A DNA stretch of 64,000 nucleotides, from positions 2,666,001 to 2,730,000 of the forward strand of contig OZ220724.1 in the NCBI GenBank assembly GCA_965116715.1. The letters run 5' to 3'. The notes beneath the pieces were generated by a model. It was not told where the DNA came from. It saw only the letters and a list, made by a program, of their open reading frames with translations, and did not search any database. Shown piece after piece: positions 35,105-44,361 of the stretch. Source of the stretch: Poriferisodalis sp965116715 (GTDB taxonomy: Bacteria; Actinomycetota; Acidimicrobiia; Acidimicrobiales; Poriferisodalaceae). The position numbers and the translations under genes are program-made. How positions within the stretch are numbered: the first letter of the stretch is position 1; each line of letters starts with the position of its first letter.

Positions 35105-38100
35105 GTGTTGGGCGTCGGGCTGGTGCTGGTCACCGGACCCGTTGTGGATGCCCAGACAGCGCCGATTGTGGGGTCGTTGGACACCAGCTTCGACAGCGAC
35201 GGCAAGGTCACCACGGGCTTTGAGACGGTGCACGCCAACGCCCAAGCCCTTTCGGTGGCGGTGCAGTCTGACGGAAAGATTGTCGTGGCCGGCGACAGCT
35301 ACAACGGCTCCAACCTCGATGTTGCGGTGGCACGCTACAACGCGGACGGTTCGCTGGACATCGGCTTCGGCACCGGTGGCAAGGTAACCACTGCTATCGG
35401 GTCAGGCGAAGATGCTGCTCGGTCGGTGGCGGTGCAGTCTGACGGAAAGATTGTCGTGGCCGGCTACAGCCACAACGGCTCCAACCTCGATTTTGCGGTG
35501 GTGCGTTACAACTCGGATGGTTCGCTGGACACGAGTTTCGATTCTGATGGCATGGTGACTACTGCGATCGGATCCGACAACGATCTCGCCCAGTCAGTGG
35601 CGGTGCAGTCTGACGGCAAGATCGTTGTCGCCGGTTACGGCAACACCGGCACCAACGATGACTTTGCGGTGGTGCGTTACAACGCGAATGGGTCGTTGGA
35701 CGCGAGTTTCGATTCTGATGGCAAGGTCACCACGGCCGTCGGAAGCGGTCGCGACCGCGCCTTTTCGGTGGCGGTGCAGTCTGATGGCAAGGTCGTCGCG
35801 GCCGGTTACAGCCACAACGGCACCAACAATGACTTTGCGGTGGTGCGTTACAACGCGGACGGGTCGTTGGACACCGGCTTCGACAGTGACGGCATGGTGA
35901 CCACGGCCGTCGGAAGCGGCAGTGATCTCGCCTTTTCGGTGGTGGTGCAGTCTGATGGCAAGATCATCACGGCCGGTTACAGCCACAACGGCACCAACAA
36001 TGACTTTGCGGTGGTGCGTTACAACGCGGACGGGTCGTTGGACACCGGCTTCGACAGTGACGGCAAGGTGACCACCGCCGTTGGGACCGGCGGCGATGAC
36101 GCTCGGTCGATGGTGTTGCAGTCGGATGGGAAGATCGTGGTCGCTGGCTACAGCGAAAACGGCTCGAATAACGATTTTGCGGTGGTGCGTTACAGCGCGG
36201 ATGGTTCGTTGGACACGAGTTTCGATTCTGATGGCATGGTGACTACTGCGATCGGGTCCGGCGATGATCTTGCTCGGTCGGTGGCGTTGCAGTCCAATGG
36301 GAAGATCGTCGTCGCCGGTTCCAGCGACACCGGCGGCGATGGCGACTTTGCGGTGGTGCGTTACAACTCAGACGGCTCGCTGGACGACACCGATTTTGAC
36401 TCTGACGGCAAGATCACCACCTTCATCGGGGCGATCATCGGCGACTTCTCCTTCTCGGCGGCGTTGCAGTCGGATGGGAAGATCGTCGCCGCCGGCGAAA
36501 GCTTCAACGGCAATAACAATGATTTCACTGTGGTGCGCTACCACGCGGACGGGTCGCTGGACACGGGCTTCGGCACCGGCGGCAAGGTGACCACCGCCGT
36601 TGGGACCGGGGCCGGCCACGATGCCGCCCATTCGGTGGTGGTGCAGTCTGATGGCAAGATCGTCGCCGCCGGCGAGAGCTGGAACGGCTTGGACCTCGAC
36701 GTTGCGGTGGTGCGCTACAACGCGGACGGGTCGCTGGACACCAGTTTCGGTACCGATGGCATTGTGACGACCGCTGTCGGTTCCGGCAAAGATGTCGCCC
36801 ATTCGGCGGCGTTGCAGTCGGATGGGAAGATCGTCGTCGTCGGCGAAAGCGAAGACGATTTTGCGGTGGTGCGCTACAACTCTGACGGGTCTCTGGACAC
36901 TGGTTTCAGCACTGATGGCAAGGTGACTACTGCCGTCGGAAGCGGCAGCGATCTCGCCTTGTCGGTGGTGTTGCAGTCTGATGGAAAGATCGTCGCGGCC
37001 GGCTACAGCCACAACGGCAGCAATAACGATTTTGCGGTGGTGCGTTACGACGTGGATGGTTCGCTGGACACTGGTTTCAGCACTGATGGCAAGGTGACTA
37101 CTGCCATCGGAACCGGCAACGACAGCGCTCGGTCGGTGGTGTTGCAGTCTGATGGAAAGATCGTCGCGGCCGGCTACAGCGACAACGGCAGAAATAACGA
37201 TTTTGCGCTGGTGCGTTACAACACGGATGGATCGCTGGACACCGGTTTTGACACTGATGGCAAGGTGACTACTGCCATCGGCACCGACCAGGATCGGGCC
37301 TTTTCGGTGGCGGTGCAGTCTGATGACAAGATCGTCGCGGCCGGCTACAGTTACAACGGCGCCAACCTCGATTTTGCAGTGGTGCGTTACAACGCGAACG
37401 GGTCTCTGGACACTGGTTTTGACACTGATGGCAAGGTGACTACTGCCATCGGAACCGGCGGGGATCGGGCCTATTCGGTGGTGTTGCAGTCTGATGGAAA
37501 GATCGTCGCGGCCGGCTACAGCGACAACGGCAGGCATAGCGATTTTGCGTTGGTGCGCTACAACGCGGATGGGTCGTTGGACGACACCGGCTTTGACCGC
37601 CCCGCATTCGGCACTGACGGCAAGGTCACCACCCGCTTTGAGACGGTGCTAGCGCATGACGACGTCGGCTTCTCGGTGGCGCTGCAGCCTGATGGGAAGA
37701 TCCTGATAGCCGGCGAGAGCATCAAAGACAGCGATAGCGATTTTGCGTTGGTGCGTTACAACGCGGATGGTTCGCTGGACACCAGCTTCGGCACTGGCGG
37801 CAAGGTCACCACCGCCATTGGGACCGGCTACGACGAGGCCAGGTCGGTGGTGGTGCAGTCTGGTGGGAAGATCGTGGTCGCTGGCTCCAGCGAAAACGGT
37901 TCGAATACCGATTTTGCGTTGGTGCGTTACAACGCGGATGGTTCGCTGGACACCGGTTTTGACACTGACGGCATAGTGACCACTGCCATCGGGTCCGGCG
38001 ATGATGCCGCGTTCTCGGTGGTGGTGCAGTCTGGTGGGAAGATTGTGGCCGCCGGCCACAGCCACAACGGTTCCAATAACGATTTTGCGGTGGTGCGTTA

Positions 38101-39847
38101 CAACGCGGATGGTTCGCTGGACATCGGCTTCGGCACCGGTGGCAAGGTAACCACTGCCATCGGGTCCGGCGCCGATGTCGCGTTCTCGGTGGTGGTGCAG
38201 TCTGATCGCAAGATCGTGGCGGCCGGCCACAGCGACAACGGTTCCAATAACGATTTTGCGGTGGTGCGCTACAACTCAGATGGTTCGCTGGACACCAACT
38301 TCGCTACCGACGGCAAGGTCACTACTCCCATCGGAAGCCGCGACGAGGCCAGGTCGGTGGTGGTGCAGTCTGATGGGAAGATCGTGGTCGCTGGCTCCAG
38401 CGAAAACGGTTCGAATACCGATTTTGCGTTGGTGCGTTACAACGCGGATGGTTCGCTGGACACCGGTTTTGACACTGACGGCATAGTGACCACTGCCATC
38501 GGGTCCGGCGATGATGCCGCGTTCTCGGTGGTGGTGCAGTCTGGTGGGAAGATTGTGGCCGCCGGCCACAGCCACAACGGTTCCAATAACGATTTTGCGG
38601 TGGTGCGTTACAACGCGGACGGCTCGCTGGACACTGGTTTCGATTCTGACGGCAAGGTGACTGCCGCCATCGGGTCCGACGATGATCTTGCTCGGTCGGT
38701 GGTGGTGCAGTCGGATGGGAAGATCGTCGCTGCTGGTTCCAGCCACAACGGCAACGATCACGATTTTGCGGTGGTGCGGTGGCACGGCAAGGTGCCGTCG
38801 AGACCACCGGTTCGGCGGCCGGTGTATACGCCTCCGCCGCCTCCTGAGAGGTTCGATTTGGAGGTTCGCCGGGTTGGGGGTACGGATCGGTTCGAGACGT
38901 CGGTGTTGCTGGCGGGCGAGTACGCGGCGCTTGCGGGGAGGCTGGATGCGGTGGTGCTGGCGTCGGGCGCGAACTTCCCGGATGCGTTGTCGGCATCCGC
39001 GCTGGCGGGCTCGTTGGACGCGCCGTTGCTGTATGTGGGGCCTGGCGGGCTGCCCGAGCAGGTAGCGGAGTTCATCCGCGACAACAGCGTGGCCAAGGTG
39101 TACATCGTGGGCGGCGAGGCAGCAGTGTCGGCTGAGGTGCAGACCGCGGCAGCGTCATTGGAGCCAGTGCAGGCGGTGACCCGCATCAGCGGCGCCGACC
39201 GATACGGCACGTCTGTTGAGGTCGCGTCTCATGTCGCCCGCTTGGGCGCGGGTGTCAGCGGCTGGTGCGGCGGCGCCAAGACGGTGCTGCTGACCAACGG
39301 CGTCGGCTTCGCCGATGCGCTGTCGGCGTCGCCTGCGGCTGCGGCTGGACCTCACCCGCTGCTGCTCACCAGCACCGACGCGCTTCCCGAGACGGTCGCG
39401 TCGTGGCTGAGCGCTGCCGCCGGTGCCCGCACTGTCGAGCAGGTGGTCATCGTGGGCGGCACCGCTGCGGTGTCGAGCTCCGTCGAGAGCAGCATCGACG
39501 CGATGGGGCTTCGCACGGTGCGCATCGCGGGTGCCGACCGCTACAGCACCTCAGCAGAGTTCGCGCGTCGCACCGAGTGCATCGCCAAGAACCATCTCGC
39601 AGCCGCCACCGGCGTCGACTACGCCGACGGCCTCACCGCCGGCCCCCTGCTGGCGCGCCTGGGCGGCGCGTTGGTGCTCGTGCAGCCCGAGGCGGTCCCC
39701 GACCCGATCAGCGACTACGCCGCAGCCACGCGACGCTTCCGTCGCACCAGCGGCAGCACCCTGTGGATCCTCGGCGGCCGCACCGCTGTCAGCAACGGCG
39801 TCAAGACCGCACTGCGCAACACCATCCGCGACGCCAACGCACCCTGA
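35105..39847 (+). CDS. giant delta-60 repeat surface protein with CWB2 anchor
   Basis: In the given sequence the frame can only start at GTG 35105 (1580 residues), which removes the charged end of the signal peptide; in the switched-on frame it would start at ATG 35011, about 1611 residues. After the signal come 21 delta-60 repeats of about 57 residues, each with DGKIVVAGYS, FAVVRYN and DGSLDTGFDSDGKVTTA, which should form a beta-propeller-like or solenoid array. A Pro-rich linker (TPPPPPERF) leads to three CWB2 repeats, each opening like RISGADRYGTS, the module that holds Clostridioides S-layer proteins to a cell-wall polymer. It is most likely a surface adhesin or sheath protein. Base usage is less GC-rich in the repeats. 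Confidence 0.8.
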   Translation: MLGVGLVLVTGPVVDAQTAPIVGSLDTSFDSDGKVTTGFETVHANAQALSVAVQSDGKIVVAGDSYNGSNLDVAVARYNADGSLDIGFGTGGKVTTAIGSGEDAARSVAVQSDGKIVVAGYSHNGSNLDFAVVRYNSDGSLDTSFDSDGMVTTAIGSDNDLAQSVAVQSDGKIVVAGYGNTGTNDDFAVVRYNANGSLDASFDSDGKVTTAVGSGRDRAFSVAVQSDGKVVAAGYSHNGTNNDFAVVRYNADGSLDTGFDSDGMVTTAVGSGSDLAFSVVVQSDGKIITAGYSHNGTNNDFAVVRYNADGSLDTGFDSDGKVTTAVGTGGDDARSMVLQSDGKIVVAGYSENGSNNDFAVVRYSADGSLDTSFDSDGMVTTAIGSGDDLARSVALQSNGKIVVAGSSDTGGDGDFAVVRYNSDGSLDDTDFDSDGKITTFIGAIIGDFSFSAALQSDGKIVAAGESFNGNNNDFTVVRYHADGSLDTGFGTGGKVTTAVGTGAGHDAAHSVVVQSDGKIVAAGESWNGLDLDVAVVRYNADGSLDTSFGTDGIVTTAVGSGKDVAHSAALQSDGKIVVVGESEDDFAVVRYNSDGSLDTGFSTDGKVTTAVGSGSDLALSVVLQSDGKIVAAGYSHNGSNNDFAVVRYDVDGSLDTGFSTDGKVTTAIGTGNDSARSVVLQSDGKIVAAGYSDNGRNNDFALVRYNTDGSLDTGFDTDGKVTTAIGTDQDRAFSVAVQSDDKIVAAGYSYNGANLDFAVVRYNANGSLDTGFDTDGKVTTAIGTGGDRAYSVVLQSDGKIVAAGYSDNGRHSDFALVRYNADGSLDDTGFDRPAFGTDGKVTTRFETVLAHDDVGFSVALQPDGKILIAGESIKDSDSDFALVRYNADGSLDTSFGTGGKVTTAIGTGYDEARSVVVQSGGKIVVAGSSENGSNTDFALVRYNADGSLDTGFDTDGIVTTAIGSGDDAAFSVVVQSGGKIVAAGHSHNGSNNDFAVVRYNADGSLDIGFGTGGKVTTAIGSGADVAFSVVVQSDRKIVAAGHSDNGSNNDFAVVRYNSDGSLDTNFATDGKVTTPIGSRDEARSVVVQSDGKIVVAGSSENGSNTDFALVRYNADGSLDTGFDTDGIVTTAIGSGDDAAFSVVVQSGGKIVAAGHSHNGSNNDFAVVRYNADGSLDTGFDSDGKVTAAIGSDDDLARSVVVQSDGKIVAAGSSHNGNDHDFAVVRWHGKVPSRPPVRRPVYTPPPPPERFDLEVRRVGGTDRFETSVLLAGEYAALAGRLDAVVLASGANFPDALSASALAGSLDAPLLYVGPGGLPEQVAEFIRDNSVAKVYIVGGEAAVSAEVQTAAASLEPVQAVTRISGADRYGTSVEVASHVARLGAGVSGWCGGAKTVLLTNGVGFADALSASPAAAAGPHPLLLTSTDALPETVASWLSAAAGARTVEQVVIVGGTAAVSSSVESSIDAMGLRTVRIAGADRYSTSAEFARRTECIAKNHLAAATGVDYADGLTAGPLLARLGGALVLVQPEAVPDPISDYAAATRRFRRTSGSTLWILGGRTAVSNGVKTALRNTIRDANAP
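35180..38785 (+). repeat. 21 tandem delta-60 repeats (about 171 bp each)
   Basis: The array is coding and repeats at about 171 bp with local shifts. Units 8, 9, 10, 15 and 19 differ in length. The most similar units are near the 3' end. It is not a CRISPR array: the units are contiguous, coding and lack spacers. Confidence 0.9.
37831..38109 (+). repeat. 279-bp near-identical duplication (second copy 38341-38619)
   Basis: The two 279-bp blocks, 510 bp apart, differ at a single base (37863 G against 38373 A), while neighbouring repeats differ widely. 510 bp equals three repeats, so a three-repeat block was recently duplicated or converted. Confidence 0.85.
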
Positions 39848-40026
39848 ACCCCCCGCCGCCTACGCTGCCAACCACCGAACCCAACAACTCAAGAACCCGA
39901 CAACCGAACACCCATAACAACTGGACCAACTAACGGGTCCCCGTCAAGGCCAGAGGTACCAGAGCAATGACTCGCGGAGAAGTGGTGTGACAGAGATCTG
40001 AACTCGCAGCTACCGCCTGGGTCACA

Positions 40027-41298
40027 TCAGGGACCGAGCGCAGTGATGGGGACAACCGTGGTGCCGTCGGAGCGGTCGTACCCATAGCCGGCAGCGGTGA
40101 TGATCAGGAGCTTTGAGGGTTCGCCGGCTCGTGACGTGTCCACTTTCTCGCGCAGTCGCAGCAGCGAGCGGGCAGCCTGCTCGATGTCGCGTTCGCCGCC
40201 AAGCTTGACCTCTGCGGCGATCCAACGGCCGTCGCGCGCTTCGATGACGACATCTGCTTCGAGCTGATCGCTATCGCGATAGTGGGAGATGTCTGCGCGG
40301 TTGACCTGTCCGTAGATGCGCAGATCCCGTACCACCAGCGACTCGAAGAGGAAACCGACCGTCTCGAGGTCTGACAGGAGCCGCGACGGGCTGCCGCCGA
40401 GGGCCGCGACCGCAAGTGAAGGATCGACGAAGTGGCGCTTGGGCGCAGCCCGCAGCTTGGCCCGTGAGCGGAGATGGGAGCGCCAAGACGGAACGTCCTC
40501 GACGACGAAGAGCCGCTCCAGCGCACGCACGTACTCGGCGGCAGTAGTGCGGTTGAGCGGTCGGTCGCCCGCGGTTTCTGCGGCGAGCTTGGAGAAAGAC
40601 GCCGTGGTGGCAACGTTGCGAGCCATCGATGCGATGAGCCGTGCCACGCCGGCAGGGTCACGCGACACCCCATCTACGGCGGCCACATCGGTTCGGCACA
40701 GCTCGTCGAGGTAGTTGTCCAAGAACAGCTGTGCCTGCGCCACTGGTCGCCCCGCGAGCTGTGGCCAACCCCCTCGGCACAGGGCGTCGACAATGTCGTT
40801 GAAGTGTGTTTCGGGCCGCTTCGCGGCCACCGGTGTTGCGTCGAGCAGTTCCCTCACCGACACGTCGCCTGTCGACTCTCCGGTTTCGAGCAGCGACATC
40901 GGACGCATCCGAACCCGTGCGATGCGCCCCGCGCCTGAGTGTCGGGTGATGTCGTCGGCGGGTACGGCCGAGCCGGTGAGGATGAATCGGCCCTGACGCG
41001 GGCCCTCATCGCTCGCGTGCCGCACTTGGTTCCATACTTCGGGAGCGAGCTGCCATTCGTCGAGCAACCGCGGCTCGGGTCCGTCGAGAGCGAGACCTGG
41101 TGCCACCGACACTGAACGTCGGGCGTTCAGATCGCGGTCGAAGAGGACTTCGCTGCGAGCAAATCGGCGGCCTGTCCACGTCTTGCCGCAGCCTTTAGGC
41201 CCTTCGATGACGACGGTGGGCATGGCTTCGAGCGCGGCTGCGACGGCGTCGTCGGTGACGCGGGCTACATAGCCTGAGGGTTGGAGGGTGTCGGGCAT
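40027..41298 (-). CDS. AAA ATPase with C-terminal DUF4143 nuclease-like domain
   Basis: 423 residues from ATG 41298 (GTG 41337 adds 13). Walker A is EGPKGCGKTWTG near residue 37; Walker B is PRLLDEWQLAPEVW; sensor region FILTGSAVP follows. The C-terminal half is DUF4143, with EADVVIEARDGRWIAAEVKLGG showing the D...E-x-K pattern of a restriction-endonuclease-like fold. These proteins are frequent in accessory regions and are suspected of mobile-element or defence roles; no activity is proven. It is a single gene with three exact direct repeats upstream. Confidence 0.85.
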   Translation of the reverse strand: MPDTLQPSGYVARVTDDAVAAALEAMPTVVIEGPKGCGKTWTGRRFARSEVLFDRDLNARRSVSVAPGLALDGPEPRLLDEWQLAPEVWNQVRHASDEGPRQGRFILTGSAVPADDITRHSGAGRIARVRMRPMSLLETGESTGDVSVRELLDATPVAAKRPETHFNDIVDALCRGGWPQLAGRPVAQAQLFLDNYLDELCRTDVAAVDGVSRDPAGVARLIASMARNVATTASFSKLAAETAGDRPLNRTTAAEYVRALERLFVVEDVPSWRSHLRSRAKLRAAPKRHFVDPSLAVAALGGSPSRLLSDLETVGFLFESLVVRDLRIYGQVNRADISHYRDSDQLEADVVIEARDGRWIAAEVKLGGERDIEQAARSLLRLREKVDTSRAGEPSKLLIITAAGYGYDRSDGTTVVPITALGP

Positions 41299-41342
41299 GA
41301 TGTGCCGTTTCACAGCGAATCGGGCGGTCTCCGACACCGCAT

Positions 41343-41400
41343 CCTACAGTTTATGGGCTGTCTGGCCTACAGTTTGTGGCGTACTTGGCCTACAGTTTGT
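41343..41400. promoter_or_regulatory. three direct repeats at 23-bp spacing upstream of the AAA/DUF4143 gene
   Basis: CCTACAGTTT(A/G)T occurs at 41343, 41366 and 41389. The exact 23-bp period, about two helix turns, puts the sites on one face of the DNA. This suggests cooperative binding of a repressor or of the ATPase itself, just upstream of its start. AT-rich core in GC-rich surroundings. Confidence 0.6.
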
Positions 41401-41509
41401 CGAGGAATGAGGGCCCGATCGGAAGTCACCAGGGCTCCTCGGCCGTCCTCACCTGCTGTCTGGGCATTGCTGTGGCTGCCTGGGGGTCGGGTTGTTGGGG
41501 CTGGAGGAG

Positions 41510-43042
41510 CTACAGGACGCCGTCCCAGAGGCTGATTTCTGCTGCGGCGGGACTGTTCTCGACGCGGCATTCGTCGTCGAACAGCATCGTGGGCCGGCTG
41601 CCCGCATCCCAGCGCGGCCAATCGGGCAGTCCGCCGTGGTTGGGGTTGCCGTCGGTGGCAAATCGAACCCAGGCGTCGTGCGTGGCCGCAATCAGGTCGG
41701 CCGGCGGGTTGTCGCCGACGAAGCCGCGGCCCATGTCGTTGTCGGTCTGATCGAACGCGAACGGCACCTCGATGAAGTGGTGGGCCCCCCACTCGCCTTC
41801 GCGCTCGGGGTTCTCCCAGTCGAAGCGGTACATCCACAGGTCCGCGTTCTGCGCTGACTGGGCGTCAGCGAGACGGATGGCCGGCACGGTGAACATGCGA
41901 TCGGTCTCGATCGCGGCGGCGAGCTCGTGCGGCGCGGCGCCGGGCCGATTGTCGGTGTACAGCTGCAGCGCAGCACCGCCATCCTTGCCTGCCATGCCGA
42001 AGACCGCTCCCACGGTGGCCTGCACGAGTTCTTCGTTGAATATCTCCTTGAGGTCCACGACGAAGATCAGCGCTTCCTCTTTGGTCGAACCGACCATCAC
42101 CGAGATGTCGCTCGCCGAGCCCGCCGCGATCGCGTCGATCGGCCGTTGCGGCAACTCCTCGGTGAAGTAGGTGGGCTGGAACGCCATCGGCACTGCCGCT
42201 GCCTCGCGGTACTTCTCGGGGTCTCGCGTGGCACCCAGGTCGTCGGTGATGGCGATCTGTGCCGCCAGCAGGTCATCGTTGCTGACAGCGGCCAGCGCGG
42301 CCGAGTCGCCGGGTGTGACGCCGACCGCCTCCATGACGTAGGTGCTGATCAGCGACGCCGTGTCCGCGCTGAGGCCGTTGTGCGCAGCCCCGCTCTGGGG
42401 GATGGCCGCCCGGAACAGGCCTTGAGCGGCCGGCATTGCCATCAGCGTCGAGCAGCTCATGCCGCCGGCGGACTCGCCGGCGATGGTGACCTTGCCGGGA
42501 TCGCCTCCGAACGCGGCGATGTTGTCTTGAACCCATTGCAGCGCGGCGATCTGGTCGAGCATGCCGACGTTGCCGGACTGGGCGTACTCGCCGAAGTGTC
42601 CGCCCAGGTTCATGAACCCCTGGACGCCGAGCCGGTAGTTGATCGTCACGCAGACGACGCCGTCGCGGGCGAACGCCGCGCCGTTGTACACATCGTCGAC
42701 ACCGCTGCCCGCGTAGAAGGCGCCGCCGTGGATCCACACCAGCACCGGCATGCCACCGGCGCCCGGGTCCGGCGTCCACACGTTGAGTCGCAGGCAGTCA
42801 TCACCGGCGGGATTGGGCGGCGTGCCCAGCTCGCCGAAGATGCCGGGCATGGGCTGCTGCAGCGCCACGGGGCCGAAGTCGGACGCGTCGCGCACGCCGT
42901 CCCAGCCAGCCGGGGCCGCCGGCGGCCGGAACCGCAGGTCGCCCACCGGCGGCGCCGCGTATTGGATGCCCTTGTAGGCGTGGACGCCCTGGTCGTCCAC
43001 GCCGGCCAGCCGTCCTGAACTGATCGTCACTTCTGCAGCCAT
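41510..43042 (-). CDS. type-B carboxylesterase
   Basis: 510 residues; ATG 43042 follows AGGGGG by five bases. It begins VTISSGRLAGVDDQGVHAYKGIQYA and carries the family signatures DDCLRLNVWTP and VTIAGESAGGMS, with the nucleophile Ser in GESAG (about residue 193), the oxyanion loop PVLVWIHGGAFYAGS and a late GAHHFIEVPF with the likely catalytic His. There is no signal peptide, so it hydrolyses esters in the cytoplasm. It is divergent from the MFS transporter gene 124 bases away; the two could share a promoter region. Confidence 0.9.
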   Translation of the reverse strand: MAAEVTISSGRLAGVDDQGVHAYKGIQYAAPPVGDLRFRPPAAPAGWDGVRDASDFGPVALQQPMPGIFGELGTPPNPAGDDCLRLNVWTPDPGAGGMPVLVWIHGGAFYAGSGVDDVYNGAAFARDGVVCVTINYRLGVQGFMNLGGHFGEYAQSGNVGMLDQIAALQWVQDNIAAFGGDPGKVTIAGESAGGMSCSTLMAMPAAQGLFRAAIPQSGAAHNGLSADTASLISTYVMEAVGVTPGDSAALAAVSNDDLLAAQIAITDDLGATRDPEKYREAAAVPMAFQPTYFTEELPQRPIDAIAAGSASDISVMVGSTKEEALIFVVDLKEIFNEELVQATVGAVFGMAGKDGGAALQLYTDNRPGAAPHELAAAIETDRMFTVPAIRLADAQSAQNADLWMYRFDWENPEREGEWGAHHFIEVPFAFDQTDNDMGRGFVGDNPPADLIAATHDAWVRFATDGNPNHGGLPDWPRWDAGSRPTMLFDDECRVENSPAAAEISLWDGVL

Positions 43043-43166
43043 GTCTGCCCCCTGTCGTTGCGCGGCGATGCTATGCGCGAGCGGTTGGGCCATGGGATTG
43101 CTCGGAATCGCCCGGTTTCTGCGAGCGGGTGCGAAGTAGCGTGCTGGGGCTTATGGGGGGACAGCG

Positions 43167-44324
43167 GTGAACGGCGAGTGGCGCCGGGTGCTGCTCTATC
43201 TCGGCGGTGCCATGGGACCGCTCGGCACGTTCGTGATGCTGCCGATGATCCCCGAGCTGCGCACGACGTACTCGGTCACGACCGGCGAGATCGGGTGGTC
43301 GCTGTGGTGCTACCTGCTGCCGTTCGCGGGGCTGTTGCTGGTGTCGGGGACCATTGCCGACCGCTGGGGCCGCTCCCGGATACTCCGTCCGGCGATTGCG
43401 CTGTATGCCGTCGCCACGGCGGGGTGCGCCATTGCCCCGTCATACCTGTGGTTCCTGGTGGCTCGTGTCGCACAAGGTTCGATGAACGCCTTTATCACGC
43501 CGCTGCTGCTGGCAGCGCTGACCGAGGCAGTGACCGCGTCTGGCGTCGGTCGGATCGTGGGCCGGTATGCGGCCGGACAGGCGCTCGGCCAGCTGACCGC
43601 CCCGATACTGGGCGGCCTGAGCGCCGATGTGAACTGGCGGCTGGCGTTCCTGGCGACGGCCGTCATCGGTGCCGTCATTGCAGTGTTGATGCCGAAGCCG
43701 GCTGACGTGGGCGACGGTGCCGCCGGTTCGACTCAGACGCTCGGTGCACCTCCCCGTTTGCGCACCCTGTTGCGCCGCCCGGTGATGCTCCTGGCGGCCA
43801 CGGCCCTGCTGAGTGCGCTCGGACCCATCGGGTCGCGGGTGCTCGTGGGCCTGAGCAGCCGCGATGTCATCGGGCTGACCGGTTTCAAGACCGGTGTGCT
43901 GCTGTTCGCGGGCGGAGCGGCCGGCATGGCCGCGGCGCCGCTGTGGGGGATCGTGCTGGATCACTGGGGCGGACGGCGGGCAGCCACCGTTGCGATCGCC
44001 GTCTGTTCGGGACTCGTTGCACTGCTGCCGGTCGCCCGATCGGCCTGGGCGCTGGCTGCCATCTGGCTTGTCGCGGGCGCTGCCACACAGACCGTCGTGG
44101 TCAGCTTCCAGTCGCTGGCGTCGGTGGCCGCACCGGACAACCGGGCGGGAGCCCTGTCATTCACCCTGTCTCATCGCTTCACTGGCCACGCCATCGGCTC
44201 GGTGGTCTGGCTGCCGCTGTTCACGATCAGCCCGACGGCGCCCTACCTGGCCTCGGCCGTCATCGGCGTTGCGGCCCTGGTCACCGTGGTGGCGAGCGGG
44301 CTCAACACCACCGAGCCGAGATGA
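43167..44324 (+). CDS. major facilitator superfamily transporter
   Basis: 385 residues with about twelve hydrophobic helices. The MFS loop-2/3 motif reads GTIADRWGRSRIL (about residues 61-73), and a matching DHWGGRRAA follows in the second half. The start is GTG 43167. An internal GQALGQLTAPILGG segment is like motif C of drug-efflux members, so export of drugs or metabolites is plausible. It is convergent with the molybdenum hydroxylase gene. Confidence 0.85.
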   Translation: MNGEWRRVLLYLGGAMGPLGTFVMLPMIPELRTTYSVTTGEIGWSLWCYLLPFAGLLLVSGTIADRWGRSRILRPAIALYAVATAGCAIAPSYLWFLVARVAQGSMNAFITPLLLAALTEAVTASGVGRIVGRYAAGQALGQLTAPILGGLSADVNWRLAFLATAVIGAVIAVLMPKPADVGDGAAGSTQTLGAPPRLRTLLRRPVMLLAATALLSALGPIGSRVLVGLSSRDVIGLTGFKTGVLLFAGGAAGMAAAPLWGIVLDHWGGRRAATVAIAVCSGLVALLPVARSAWALAAIWLVAGAATQTVVVSFQSLASVAAPDNRAGALSFTLSHRFTGHAIGSVVWLPLFTISPTAPYLASAVIGVAALVTVVASGLNTTEPR

Positions 44325-44361
44325 GCCTGTACCGGTGTGCCCGAACGCGGCTGAGGCGTCG

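Noticed and set aside
36368..37537. Long antisense open frame (389 codons) in the delta-60 array
   Set aside because: It mirrors the repeat composition of the real gene on the opposite strand and shows no independent domain.
35180..38785. CRISPR-like periodic repeats
   Set aside because: Units are contiguous, about 171 bp, coding for delta-60 repeats, with no unique spacers and no cas genes in the window.
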